Of a stretch of 8,939 nt of DNA, positions 1 through 8,939 are shown piece by piece. The stretch lies in contig JACQGW010000266.1 of the NCBI GenBank assembly GCA_016199325.1, positions 1 to 8,939 of the forward strand. The letters run 5' to 3'. This DNA is from Chloroflexota bacterium (lineage in GTDB: Bacteria; Chloroflexota; Dehalococcoidia; JACQGW01). How positions within the stretch are numbered: the stretch's first letter is position 1; the number at the start of each line of letters is the position of its first letter. The translations under genes and the position numbers were made by a program. Below the pieces are notes generated by a model. It did not search any database. It was not told the DNA's origin and worked only from the letters and a program-made list of their open reading frames with translations.

Positions 1-100
1 CCGTCATGCTGAGCCGCAGCGAGCCCGTTGGAGGTTGGCTGGCCTCTCCTCCGTCATGCTGAGCCGCAGTGAGACCGTTGGAGATTGGCCGGCCTCTCCT
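1..100. repeat. 50-bp tandem repeat, two full copies
   Basis: Copies at 1-50 and 51-100 differ at only 4 of 50 positions. Each begins with CCGTCATGCTGAGCCGCAG and ends GGCCTCTCCT. The first 22 bases of the unit recur at 101-122 as the start of the adjacent inverted-repeat element, so the array seems to have grown by duplication of one arm plus a 28-bp filler. Because the window begins exactly at a unit start, more copies may lie upstream. No coding role is visible. Confidence 0.9.
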
Positions 101-185
101 CCGTCATGCTGAGCCGCAGCGAAGCATCTCCCGGACGCTGGTGGTTCGAAACGGGCAGATGCTTCGCTGCGGCTCAGCATGACGG
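101..185. repeat. Palindromic repeat element with perfect 29-bp inverted arms
   Basis: The left arm 101-129 and the right arm 157-185 are exact reverse complements over 29 bp, separated by a 27-nt loop (130-156) that holds a further short CCCG/CGGG pairing. The arms read CCGTCATGCTGAGC... inward. This is the layout of a dispersed, non-autonomous palindromic repeat (REP or MITE-like); no transposase is present here. It ends 76 bp before the start of the helicase gene, so as RNA it could form a very stable hairpin. That could terminate upstream transcription or shape the leader, although no T-run follows it. I recall similar elements from Chloroflexota intergenic regions, but could not search for copies. 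Confidence 0.88.
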
Positions 186-246
186 ATAGGGAGGCGCCCA
201 GCGCCGCGAGGGCCTTGCCGGATGCACCACGACGTGAGCGACAAGC

Positions 247-252
247 AAGGAG
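247..252 (+). promoter_or_regulatory. Ribosome binding site of the helicase gene
   Basis: AAGGAG lies 9 nt before the ATG at 262 and is a near-consensus Shine-Dalgarno sequence. It supports that ATG as the start. I see no convincing -35/-10 pair in 186-246. Confidence 0.75.
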
Positions 253-261
253 ATCGCGAGG

Positions 262-3768
<3,507 letters not shown>

Positions 3769-3801
3769 ATCGTATTGCGCGATTAAGGACTGGGTGCTGA
3801 C

Positions 3802-5022
3802 ATGACTTCGTCGACCGTTCCACCGTTGCTGGCTGCTCTCTTGGAGCGTCTCCAGGGACAGGAGTCCCTCGAAGTTGAGTACAAGTCGGCACACGGCGGG
3901 TTCCCAAAGTCAATCTGGCCTACCATCAGTGCCTTCGCCAATACCAACGGCGGCTGGATTCTCCTCGGGTTCACCGAACAGGAAGACATACCGGTGATCG
4001 AAGGGGTGCGGAACGCCTCTAAGCTCCTGACGATTCTCCACGACTCGATTCGGAACCCACAGAAACTCAGTTCTGCGATTTGTGGTGTCGATGACATCTT
4101 GGTCGAGTCACTCGATGGCAAGGAGATCGTCATCCTGCGAGTACCCGCGGCGTCACGAAAGGAACGTCCTGTCTACATCAATGGGAATCCCTATGCCGGG
4201 ACCTACGTTCGACGCCATGCGGGTGACTACCGCTGCACGAAGCCAGAAGTAGACCGGATGATGCGCGAGGCATCGGATACCGCGGCCGACTCAACGATTC
4301 TCAAGCACTTCGGATGGGAGGATCTGGATCGGGAGACGTTCCGACGGTATCGGCGGCGATATCAAACCCAGAACCCGGACTCGCCCTGGAATAGCCATGA
4401 CGACGAGCGTTTCCTGGAAGCTATCGGAGGTTATCGCCGCGATCGGGAGAGCGGGGCAAAGGGTATAACCGTCGCTGGGCTGCTCCTGGCTGGCGAACCC
4501 GAGGCGATACGCAATTGGCGAACCCGGCACCTGATCGACTACCGGCTCGTCCTGGACAACGACGATCCTGATTCCCGCTGGGAGGATCGAGTCGTCTGGG
4601 AGAGCAACCTTTTCGAAGCTTTCGAAACTATCTACCCGCGTCTCGTCGCCGGGTTACCGACGCCATTCCGTCTGAGCGCCGGGGTTCGCGTCGATCAGAG
4701 CTCGCTTCACATCGCCCTTCGCGAGGCGCTGGTCAACCTCCTCGTCCATACGGACTATGCCGAGATGCAAGCATCTCTGATCAAGCGATCGCCGGAAGGA
4801 TACCTCTTTCGGAATCCGGGGAACTCTCGTATTTCCGAGTACGATCTTTTCACCAGCGACCGATCCGATCCCCGCAACCCGGAGCTGATTCGGATGTTCG
4901 ATACGTCGGGTTGGCAGAGGAAGCTGGAACCGGCGTCCCGAGAATCATTCAGGCGTGGCGTGAGTCAGGCTTCCAGTTGCCAGAGATCAACATCGGCACC
5001 GAGCGCTACGAGTTCATGCTAA
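3802..5022 (+). CDS. 5' piece: AlbA_2 domain plus first part of HATPase_c_4 domain
   Basis: 406 codons as read. The start ATG has AAGGA at 3785-3789, 12 nt upstream. Residues about 15-145 form an AlbA_2 (Schlafen AlbA_2) domain: LEVEYKSA (E24, E26, K28), the typical ISAFANTNGGWILLG stretch (42-56), and the closing YVRRHAGDYRCTKPEVDRMM. Residues about 295-370 are the beginning of a HATPase_c_4 ATP-binding domain with the N-box-like pattern REALVNLLVHTDY (E308, N312, H316, D318, Y319), followed by FRNPGNSRIS and DRSDPRNPELIRMFD. After residue 369 the frame is wrong: the tail WQRKLEPASRESFRRG... is low-complexity, unlike the family, and ends at a TAA at 5020-5022. If translated alone the product has the nucleic-acid-binding domain but lacks the glycine-rich part of the ATP site and both winged helices, so it is probably not fully functional. 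Confidence 0.7.
   Translation: MTSSTVPPLLAALLERLQGQESLEVEYKSAHGGFPKSIWPTISAFANTNGGWILLGFTEQEDIPVIEGVRNASKLLTILHDSIRNPQKLSSAICGVDDILVESLDGKEIVILRVPAASRKERPVYINGNPYAGTYVRRHAGDYRCTKPEVDRMMREASDTAADSTILKHFGWEDLDRETFRRYRRRYQTQNPDSPWNSHDDERFLEAIGGYRRDRESGAKGITVAGLLLAGEPEAIRNWRTRHLIDYRLVLDNDDPDSRWEDRVVWESNLFEAFETIYPRLVAGLPTPFRLSAGVRVDQSSLHIALREALVNLLVHTDYAEMQASLIKRSPEGYLFRNPGNSRISEYDLFTSDRSDPRNPELIRMFDTSGWQRKLEPASRESFRRGVSQASSCQRSTSAPSATSSC
4908..4914 (+). other. Frameshift point (likely single-base deletion)
   Basis: The family motif runs ...MFDTSG in frame with 3802 and continues LAEEAGTGVPRII in the frame of 4911. The junction reads GGGTTGG; one extra T (GGGTTTGG) would join the frames seamlessly. 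It is not an XXXYYYZ slippery heptamer in the right phase, there is no long homopolymer, and no Shine-Dalgarno precedes the TTG at 4911, so programmed slippage or efficient re-initiation is not supported. Confidence 0.75.
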
Positions 5023-5771
5023 ACCTGCGACACGTGCACCTGCTCTCAGAGGAGGATCGGAGATGGCTAAGCTCGATGGGCGAGGGATGGAGCGTGCCGG
5101 AACAACTTGCACTCACAGTCGCCCGACATGATGGCGAGGTCGACAATCTGAGACTCCGCACTGTGACTGGCCAGCATCCCACGGACACGACGAGAGTGCT
5201 TGGTAGCCTGCGCGATCGTGGATTTCTCCAGATGATCGGCGGCAAGCGAGGTGCCCGGTACCAGCTGGGACCGATGGCGGTGGCCAGAACTGCGTCACTT
5301 TCCAGTTCAGCCCTGCCGGCGGGGGAGGAAGCTCCCCGGGCTCAGACACCGGTCGAAGCCATCGATCAAGTGGCGAAGGAAAGAGCAGCAAGCTCTGTAG
5401 ATATCGAGCCGAGCCCCATAGGTATCGAGCCGAGCTCTATAGGTGTCGAATCGAGCTCCATAGATATCGGCTCAAGTCGCATACATCCCGACCTAGATTC
5501 CGATGATTTGCGTCGGAGCCTAGCGAACACGGCCAAGCCGGCCCGCGACCAGCACCACCTTAGCCCGGCCGTTCTCGATCGAATCATTGTGACGCTCTGT
5601 GCGTCCACTCCCCTGTCCGTTCGAGAGCTTGCTGCTCTCTTGGGACGGAATGAGGAGTACACACGGCAGGTGGTACGCCGGCTGACCAGGTCCGGCAGCC
5701 TCGGTCCGTTGGATCCCGCACGTCCCACGCATCCGCGCCAGAAATACGTCGCCGGCAAGTCTGCGCCGTGA
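4911..5771 (+). CDS. 3' piece: end of HATPase_c_4 domain and two winged-helix domains
   Basis: 286 codons counted from the TTG at 4911; the ATG at 5016 is the first in-frame ATG, but neither has a convincing ribosome binding site, as expected for the tail of a broken gene. It opens with AEEAGTGVPRIIQAW, the glycine motif that completes the ATP-binding domain of the upstream piece. Residues about 50-125 look like a winged helix (LRTVTGQHPTDTTRVLGSLRDRGFL). A linker of four 7-residue repeats follows at 163-190. Residues about 220-282 are a second winged helix (LSVRELAALLGRNEEYTRQV, then a YV-containing wing). The two helix-turn-helix units suggest DNA binding, possibly at the structured region just downstream. 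I do not recognise a named orthologue. Confidence 0.65.
   Translation: MAEEAGTGVPRIIQAWRESGFQLPEINIGTERYEFMLNLRHVHLLSEEDRRWLSSMGEGWSVPEQLALTVARHDGEVDNLRLRTVTGQHPTDTTRVLGSLRDRGFLQMIGGKRGARYQLGPMAVARTASLSSSALPAGEEAPRAQTPVEAIDQVAKERAASSVDIEPSPIGIEPSSIGVESSSIDIGSSRIHPDLDSDDLRRSLANTAKPARDQHHLSPAVLDRIIVTLCASTPLSVRELAALLGRNEEYTRQVVRRLTRSGSLGPLDPARPTHPRQKYVAGKSAP
5397..5480 (+). repeat. Four tandem 21-bp units coding a 7-residue linker repeat
   Basis: Units at 5397-5417, 5418-5438, 5439-5459 and 5460-5480 encode VDIEPSP, IGIEPSS, IGVESSS and IDIGSSR. The DNA units stay similar (for example ATAGGTATCGAGCCGAGC), so the array arose by in-frame duplication. It lies between the two winged helices and probably forms a flexible Ser/Pro-rich tether. 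From memory, relatives also carry short repeated linkers here. Confidence 0.85.
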
Positions 5772-5795
5772 AGCTCCAGCAGAGGGACGCAGCTA

Positions 5796-5914
5796 CCTCG
5801 GCGGTTGAAACCCCCGGCTGCGCTTGCGAAGTCGACCTTCGCCGACTACCGATTCCCCGACCAGCCCACGAAGGTGGGGTTCGCAACGGTAGCTCGCCAT
5901 TTCAATGGCCGGGG
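5796..5914. repeat. Long ungapped imperfect inverted repeat (REP-like hairpin)
   Basis: The arms 5799-5841 and 5869-5911 pair in one constant register (paired positions sum to 11710), with about 30 Watson-Crick pairs of 43 plus several G-T pairs. Paired blocks are CGGC (5799-5802), TTGAAA (5805-5810 with 5900-5905), GCT (5817-5819), TTGCGAA (5824-5830 with 5880-5886) and ACCTTCG (5835-5841 with 5869-5875). A 27-nt loop is centred on 5855. Arms this regular yet diverged suggest an old dispersed palindromic element. It begins 25 nt after the stop of the AlbA_2 gene and could act as a transcript-end or stabilising structure, though no T-run follows. Confidence 0.75.
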
Positions 5915-5927
5915 AATGGTCTTCGAC

Positions 5928-6032
5928 GCAATCTTGACGCAATCGATCGCGTGCAAATCGCCGTTCGCCCTGTAACTGCGCCAAGCATTTGCCGCGCGAA
6001 AACGGTGGATTGGTGCAATCTTTGACGCAATC
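5928..6032 (+). promoter_or_regulatory. Paired GCAATC repeats, candidate operator of the methyltransferase gene
   Basis: GCAATCTTGACGCAATC at 5928-5944 and GCAATCTTTGACGCAATC at 6015-6032 are the same composite motif, differing by one T. Each has two GCAATC half-sites 11 or 12 bp apart, about one helical turn. The second copy ends 2 nt before the GAGG ribosome binding site of the methyltransferase gene, well placed for repression, with about 87 bp between copies for looping or cooperative binding. Each copy contains TTGACG, which resembles a -35 box, but no matching -10 was found. A role in control is inferred from position and repetition only. Confidence 0.45.
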
Positions 6033-6033
6033 C

Positions 6034-6037
6034 GAGG
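6034..6037 (+). promoter_or_regulatory. Ribosome binding site that fixes the methyltransferase start
   Basis: GAGG lies 8 nt before the ATG at 6046. The open frame extends up to a TTG at 5989, but that has no Shine-Dalgarno and would add 19 residues that cover the GCAATC repeat, while the conserved DUF1156 N-terminus begins right after the ATG at 6046. Confidence 0.7.
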
Positions 6038-6045
6038 TGCCGCTC

Positions 6046-8874
6046 ATGACCAAGAAGCTCATCGAAGTCGCCCTCCCGCTCGAAGCCATCAACAAGGCGT
6101 CGGCACGGGAGAAGTCCATCCGCCACGGCCATCCGTCCACCCTCCACCTCTGGTGGGCGCGCCGGCCGCTCGCCGCCTGCCGCGCCGTCCTCTTCGCCTC
6201 GCTCATCGACGACCCGGACCAGCCGGGCGTGCCGCAGGCGCTCCTCGACCGGATCGATCGGCTGCCACTTCCCGGCCTGATCGGCGACGACTGGTCGCGC
6301 CTCTCCCTCGGCGAACGGCGGCGGCAGCGGCTCTTTGCCTTCATCGAGAAGCTCGTCAAGTGGGGGAACAGCAACGACGAGCGCATCCTGACGACGGCTC
6401 GCGAGCTGATCAACGCCGCGACCGGCGGCAACCCGCCCCCGGTCCTCGACCCGTTCTGCGGCGGCGGCTCGATCCCCCTCGAAGCCCAGCGGCTCGGCCT
6501 GGTCGCCCATGCCAGCGACCTGAACCCGGTCGCCGTCCTGATCACGAAAGCCCTCATCGAGATCCCGCCGAAGTTCGCCGGCCGGCCGCCGGTGAATCCC
6601 GTCGATCGCCGGTCGGGCCTGAACGTCGCCTGGAAGGGCGCCGCCGGCCTCGCCGCCGACGTCCGCTATTACGGCAAATGGATGCGCGACGAGGCCGAGA
6701 AGCGGATCGGCCACCTCTACCCGAAGGTGAAGCTGCCGAAAGAGCAGGGCGGCGGTGAGGCGACGGTCATCGCCTGGCTCTGGGCGCGGACGGTACGGTG
6801 CCCGAATCCGGCCTGCGGCGCGCAGATGCCGCTCGTTCGGTCGTTCTGGCTCTCGACGAAGCCAGGGAAGAAGGCGTGGATTGACCCGATTGTCGAAAAA
6901 CAATCGGGGAAGGTTCGCTTTGAAGTGCGAACAGGACAGGGCGTACCGCGCGACGGAACTGTGAACCGTCGTGGGGCAGCTTGTATCACCTGCGGCGAGG
7001 CCGTTGAGTTCAATCACATTCGGTCCGAGGGCAGGGCCGGCGGCATGAACGCGCAGCTCATGGCGATCGTTGCGGAAGGGAAAGGCGGGCGTGTGTATGT
7101 TCCGCCGACGGACCTCCACGAATCAGTCGCAGATGTGCCGATCCCCGTTGATGCCCCGGACACGGACTTGCCGCAGCGTGCGCTGGGCTTTCGCGTTCAG
7201 CTCTACGGCATGAGGAAGCATCGCGATCTCTTCACCCCTCGTCAACTCGTCGCCCTGACCACACTTTGCGACCTCGTCTCTGAGGCACGAGAACGTGTTC
7301 GGTGTGACGCTGTTTCCGCTGGGTTATCAGGAGGGGATGTTCCTCTGGAACAGGATGGTGAAGGGGTGGAGGCCTACTCAGATGCCCTTGCCACGTATCT
7401 GGCGTTCGGGGTCGACAAGAACACTGTCACCAACTGCACGCTTGCTACCTGGCAAACGGCTCCGGATCGGCTCACGCAGGCATTCTCTCGACAGGCGATG
7501 CCAATGACCTGGGACTACGCCGAAGCGAATGCGCTATCCACAGCAGGTGGTGGATTTGTTCTGACGCTCGATAGCCTGGCTGAAGTACTGCTTAAGCTGG
7601 CCGCCAACCCGCAGCGATGCAGGGTGCTGCAACGCGATGCCACCTCGCCCTGCGGCGGTAAGGATATACTTGTTTGCACCGATCCGCCCTATTACGACAA
7701 TATCGGCTACGCGGACCTCTCTGACTTCTTCTACGTTTGGCTTCGCCGCTCCATTGGAAAGCTTTATCCGGATGTATTGGCCACCTTGCTCACGCCGAAG
7801 ACCGAGGAACTCGTGGCGACGCCGCACCGGTTTGACGGCGACCGTGAGCGGGCTAACTCGTTCTTTGAGGACGGGTTGGCAAAAGCATTCGATCGCATGC
7901 ACTCCGTCCAGCACCCTGATCAGCCGCTCACGCTGTTCTATGCCTTCAAGCAGGCAGAAGCGAGCGAGAACGGACGCGCAGACGAGGAGGAAGGCCCTTC
8001 AGTAGTATCGACTGGCTGGGAGACGATGCTCGCTGGCTTGGTCGCGGCGGGATTCGGGATCACCGGCACATGGCCGATGCGAACGGAGTTGATCACCAGC
8101 CTCAAGAAGGAGGTCGGCGCCCTCGCTTCCTCGATCGTCCTCGTATGCCGAATACGGCCCGAGAACGCGCCGCTCGCATCGCGCCGGGAGTTCCTCGGCG
8201 CGCTCAAGCGCGAGCTGCCCGAGGCCCTTCGCAAGCTCCAGCTCGGCAACATCGCCCCGGTCGACCTCGCCCAGGCGGCCATCGGCCCCGGCATGGCCGT
8301 CTTCTCCCGCTACAGGAAGGTGCTCGAAGCCGGCGGGGCGCCGATGTCCGTCCGCACCGCCCTGGCCCTGATCAACCAGGCGCTCGACGAGGTGCTCTCC
8401 GAGCAGGAGGCCGAGTACGACGCCGACACCCGCTGGGCCGTCGCCTGGTTCCAGCAGTTCGGGACGGGCGAGGGTCCCTACGGCGCCGCCGAGACGCTCT
8501 CGAAGGCGAAGGACTCCTCCGTCGACGGCCTGGTCGAGGCGGGGATCGCCACGGCCCGCGCCGGCAAGGTCCGCCTCCTCCGCCGGGACGAGCTGCCGGA
8601 CGACTGGGACCCCCTGGCCGACCGCCGGCTGACTGTCTGGGAGGTCACCCATCACCTGACAAGGGCGCTGGAGCAGCACGGCGAGGACGGCGCCGCCGGG
8701 ATTCTGGCGAAGGTCGGCGCGCTCGCCGACGTCGCGCGGGACCTCGCCTATCGCCTCTATACGACGTGCGAGCGGAAGGGCTGGGCGCAGGATGGCTTCG
8801 CCTACAACAGCCTCGTCGTCGCCTGGCCCGAGATCGAGCGGGTGGCCGCGCAGCAGCAGGGACGGTTGGTGTAG
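6046..8874 (+). CDS. DUF1156-type DNA methyltransferase of an anti-phage system
   Basis: 942 residues, full length for the family. It should transfer a methyl group from S-adenosylmethionine to an exocyclic amino group in DNA (N6-adenine most likely, from DPPY), marking host DNA as self. The DUF1156 N-terminus is intact: IEVALPLEAIN, then SIRHGHPSTLHLWWARRPL. SAM motif I is DPFCGGGS (135-142), with the acidic D158 of SDLNP following. A zinc-ribbon-like pair C252/C257 and C313/C316 is next, then LFTPRQ, a RQAMPMTWDYAEAN block, and catalytic motif IV DPPYYDNIGY (546-555), followed by DLSDFFYVWLRR and a late ITGTWPMRTE motif. Motif I lies about 400 residues before motif IV, so the recognition region may lie between them. 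Codons 268 to about 650-690 are about 52-60% G+C in sampled lines, against 73-75% on both sides. Stop TAG at 8872-8874. The DISARM class 1 methylase (DrmMI) or the DUF1156 protein of DUF499/DUF3780 loci are the closest known roles. Confidence 0.88.
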   Translation: MTKKLIEVALPLEAINKASAREKSIRHGHPSTLHLWWARRPLAACRAVLFASLIDDPDQPGVPQALLDRIDRLPLPGLIGDDWSRLSLGERRRQRLFAFIEKLVKWGNSNDERILTTARELINAATGGNPPPVLDPFCGGGSIPLEAQRLGLVAHASDLNPVAVLITKALIEIPPKFAGRPPVNPVDRRSGLNVAWKGAAGLAADVRYYGKWMRDEAEKRIGHLYPKVKLPKEQGGGEATVIAWLWARTVRCPNPACGAQMPLVRSFWLSTKPGKKAWIDPIVEKQSGKVRFEVRTGQGVPRDGTVNRRGAACITCGEAVEFNHIRSEGRAGGMNAQLMAIVAEGKGGRVYVPPTDLHESVADVPIPVDAPDTDLPQRALGFRVQLYGMRKHRDLFTPRQLVALTTLCDLVSEARERVRCDAVSAGLSGGDVPLEQDGEGVEAYSDALATYLAFGVDKNTVTNCTLATWQTAPDRLTQAFSRQAMPMTWDYAEANALSTAGGGFVLTLDSLAEVLLKLAANPQRCRVLQRDATSPCGGKDILVCTDPPYYDNIGYADLSDFFYVWLRRSIGKLYPDVLATLLTPKTEELVATPHRFDGDRERANSFFEDGLAKAFDRMHSVQHPDQPLTLFYAFKQAEASENGRADEEEGPSVVSTGWETMLAGLVAAGFGITGTWPMRTELITSLKKEVGALASSIVLVCRIRPENAPLASRREFLGALKRELPEALRKLQLGNIAPVDLAQAAIGPGMAVFSRYRKVLEAGGAPMSVRTALALINQALDEVLSEQEAEYDADTRWAVAWFQQFGTGEGPYGAAETLSKAKDSSVDGLVEAGIATARAGKVRLLRRDELPDDWDPLADRRLTVWEVTHHLTRALEQHGEDGAAGILAKVGALADVARDLAYRLYTTCERKGWAQDGFAYNSLVVAWPEIERVAAQQQGRLV

Positions 8875-8879
8875 GGAGC

Positions 8880-8939
8880 ACCTCACCCCCCGGCCCCCTC
8901 TCCGCTCCGGCGGAGAGGGGGGGACGCGGGGGAACCTCA
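8880..8939. repeat. GC hairpin and start of a probable 54-bp tandem repeat
   Basis: CCCCCTCTCCGC (8894-8905) and GCGGAGAGGGGG (8910-8921) form a perfect 12-bp stem with a TCCG loop. ACCTCA at 8880-8885 recurs at 8934-8939, so a 54-bp unit containing the hairpin may repeat beyond the window. It lies only 5 nt after the methyltransferase stop. It could halt or stabilise the transcript, but has no T-run, so an ordinary intrinsic terminator is doubtful. Confidence 0.6.

Larger units (their letters stand above)
3802..5771 (+). pseudogene. AlbA_2 / HATPase_c_4 / winged-helix protein gene, broken by a frameshift
   Basis: The two overlapping reading frames 3802-5022 and 4911-5771 read as one continuous protein if a single base is restored near 4911. 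The repaired product would be about 656 residues: AlbA_2 DNA- or RNA-binding domain, GHKL-type ATP-binding domain, winged helix, a repetitive linker and a second winged helix. This is the architecture of a family usually annotated as transcriptional regulator or ATP-binding protein, also common in defence islands. The gene lies between a helicase and a methyltransferase that normally belong to one system, so it may regulate that system or be an insertion into it. At roughly 50-60% G+C in sampled lines it differs from the helicase gene (about 70%), a sign of separate origin. It is either a true pseudogene, a gene expressed as two pieces, or an assembly error. Confidence 0.75.

Noticed and set aside
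1..122. Possible CRISPR array
   Set aside because: The full 50-bp units are 92% identical with no variable spacers, and the shared part belongs to an adjacent palindromic element; it is a tandem repeat.
4905..4915. Programmed -1 frameshifting to join the two AlbA_2 gene pieces
   Set aside because: The site TCG-GGT-TGG is not an XXXYYYZ slippery heptamer, no clear downstream stem-loop was seen, and such proteins are normally encoded in one frame.
5934..6027. TTGACG hexamers (5934-5939, 6022-6027) as -35 promoter boxes
   Set aside because: No acceptable -10 element lies 16-18 bp downstream of either; the second would put the -10 on the start codon. They are better explained as part of the repeated GCAATC module.
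5772..6045. A tRNA or known riboswitch in the large intergenic gap
   Set aside because: No cloverleaf with a TTCGAATC-like T arm or known aptamer core was recognised; the gap is explained by the inverted repeat and GCAATC modules.
5902..7119. 405-codon minus-strand open frame
   Set aside because: Antisense to the start of the methyltransferase gene, no recognisable domain, composition typical of a shadow frame.
7999..8886. 295-codon minus-strand open frame at the 3' end
   Set aside because: Antisense to the conserved C-terminus of the methyltransferase and rich in Leu/Gly/Asp/Arg without motifs; a shadow.

Overview
The window is a GC-rich bacterial segment (about 70% G+C in the two large flanking genes) with three genes, all on the + strand, that look like part of an anti-phage defence island. 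The 5' and 3' ends and the larger gap between genes carry palindromic or tandem repeats of a kind I associate with Chloroflexota (Thermomicrobia-like) genomes. That taxonomic guess rests on repeat style and base composition only and is weak.

Layout. Positions 1-185 hold a 50-bp tandem repeat followed by an element with a perfect 29-bp inverted repeat. Positions 262-3768 encode a 1168-residue DrmD-type SNF2 helicase with a C-terminal NOV_C/DUF3883 domain that has nuclease-like residues. Positions 3802-5771 hold an AlbA_2 (Schlafen-type) / HATPase_c_4 / winged-helix gene, broken by an apparent one-base deletion at about 4908-4914. Positions 5772-6045 are a 274-bp gap with a long ungapped imperfect inverted repeat and two copies of a GCAATC-N5/6-GCAATC motif. 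Positions 6046-8874 encode a 942-residue DUF1156-type DNA methyltransferase. Positions 8880-8939 start a repeat with a strong GC hairpin, and the window ends there.

How the genes may work together. DrmD helicases and DUF1156 methyltransferases are known parts of DISARM class 1-like and related DUF1156/DUF499 defence loci. In such loci the methyltransferase is thought to mark host DNA while helicase and nuclease proteins act on unmarked invading DNA. The middle gene belongs to a family often annotated as a transcriptional regulator; here it may regulate the cassette or be an accessory. The complete system must extend past the window, because no DrmA/DrmB/DrmC, DUF499 or PLD nuclease gene is visible.

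The most notable signals are the base-composition mosaic (the middle gene and the central third of the methyltransferase are about 50-60% G+C in sampled lines, against about 70-75% around them, suggesting exchange of the catalytic/recognition segment), the frameshifted middle gene, and the structured repeats upstream of the methyltransferase.
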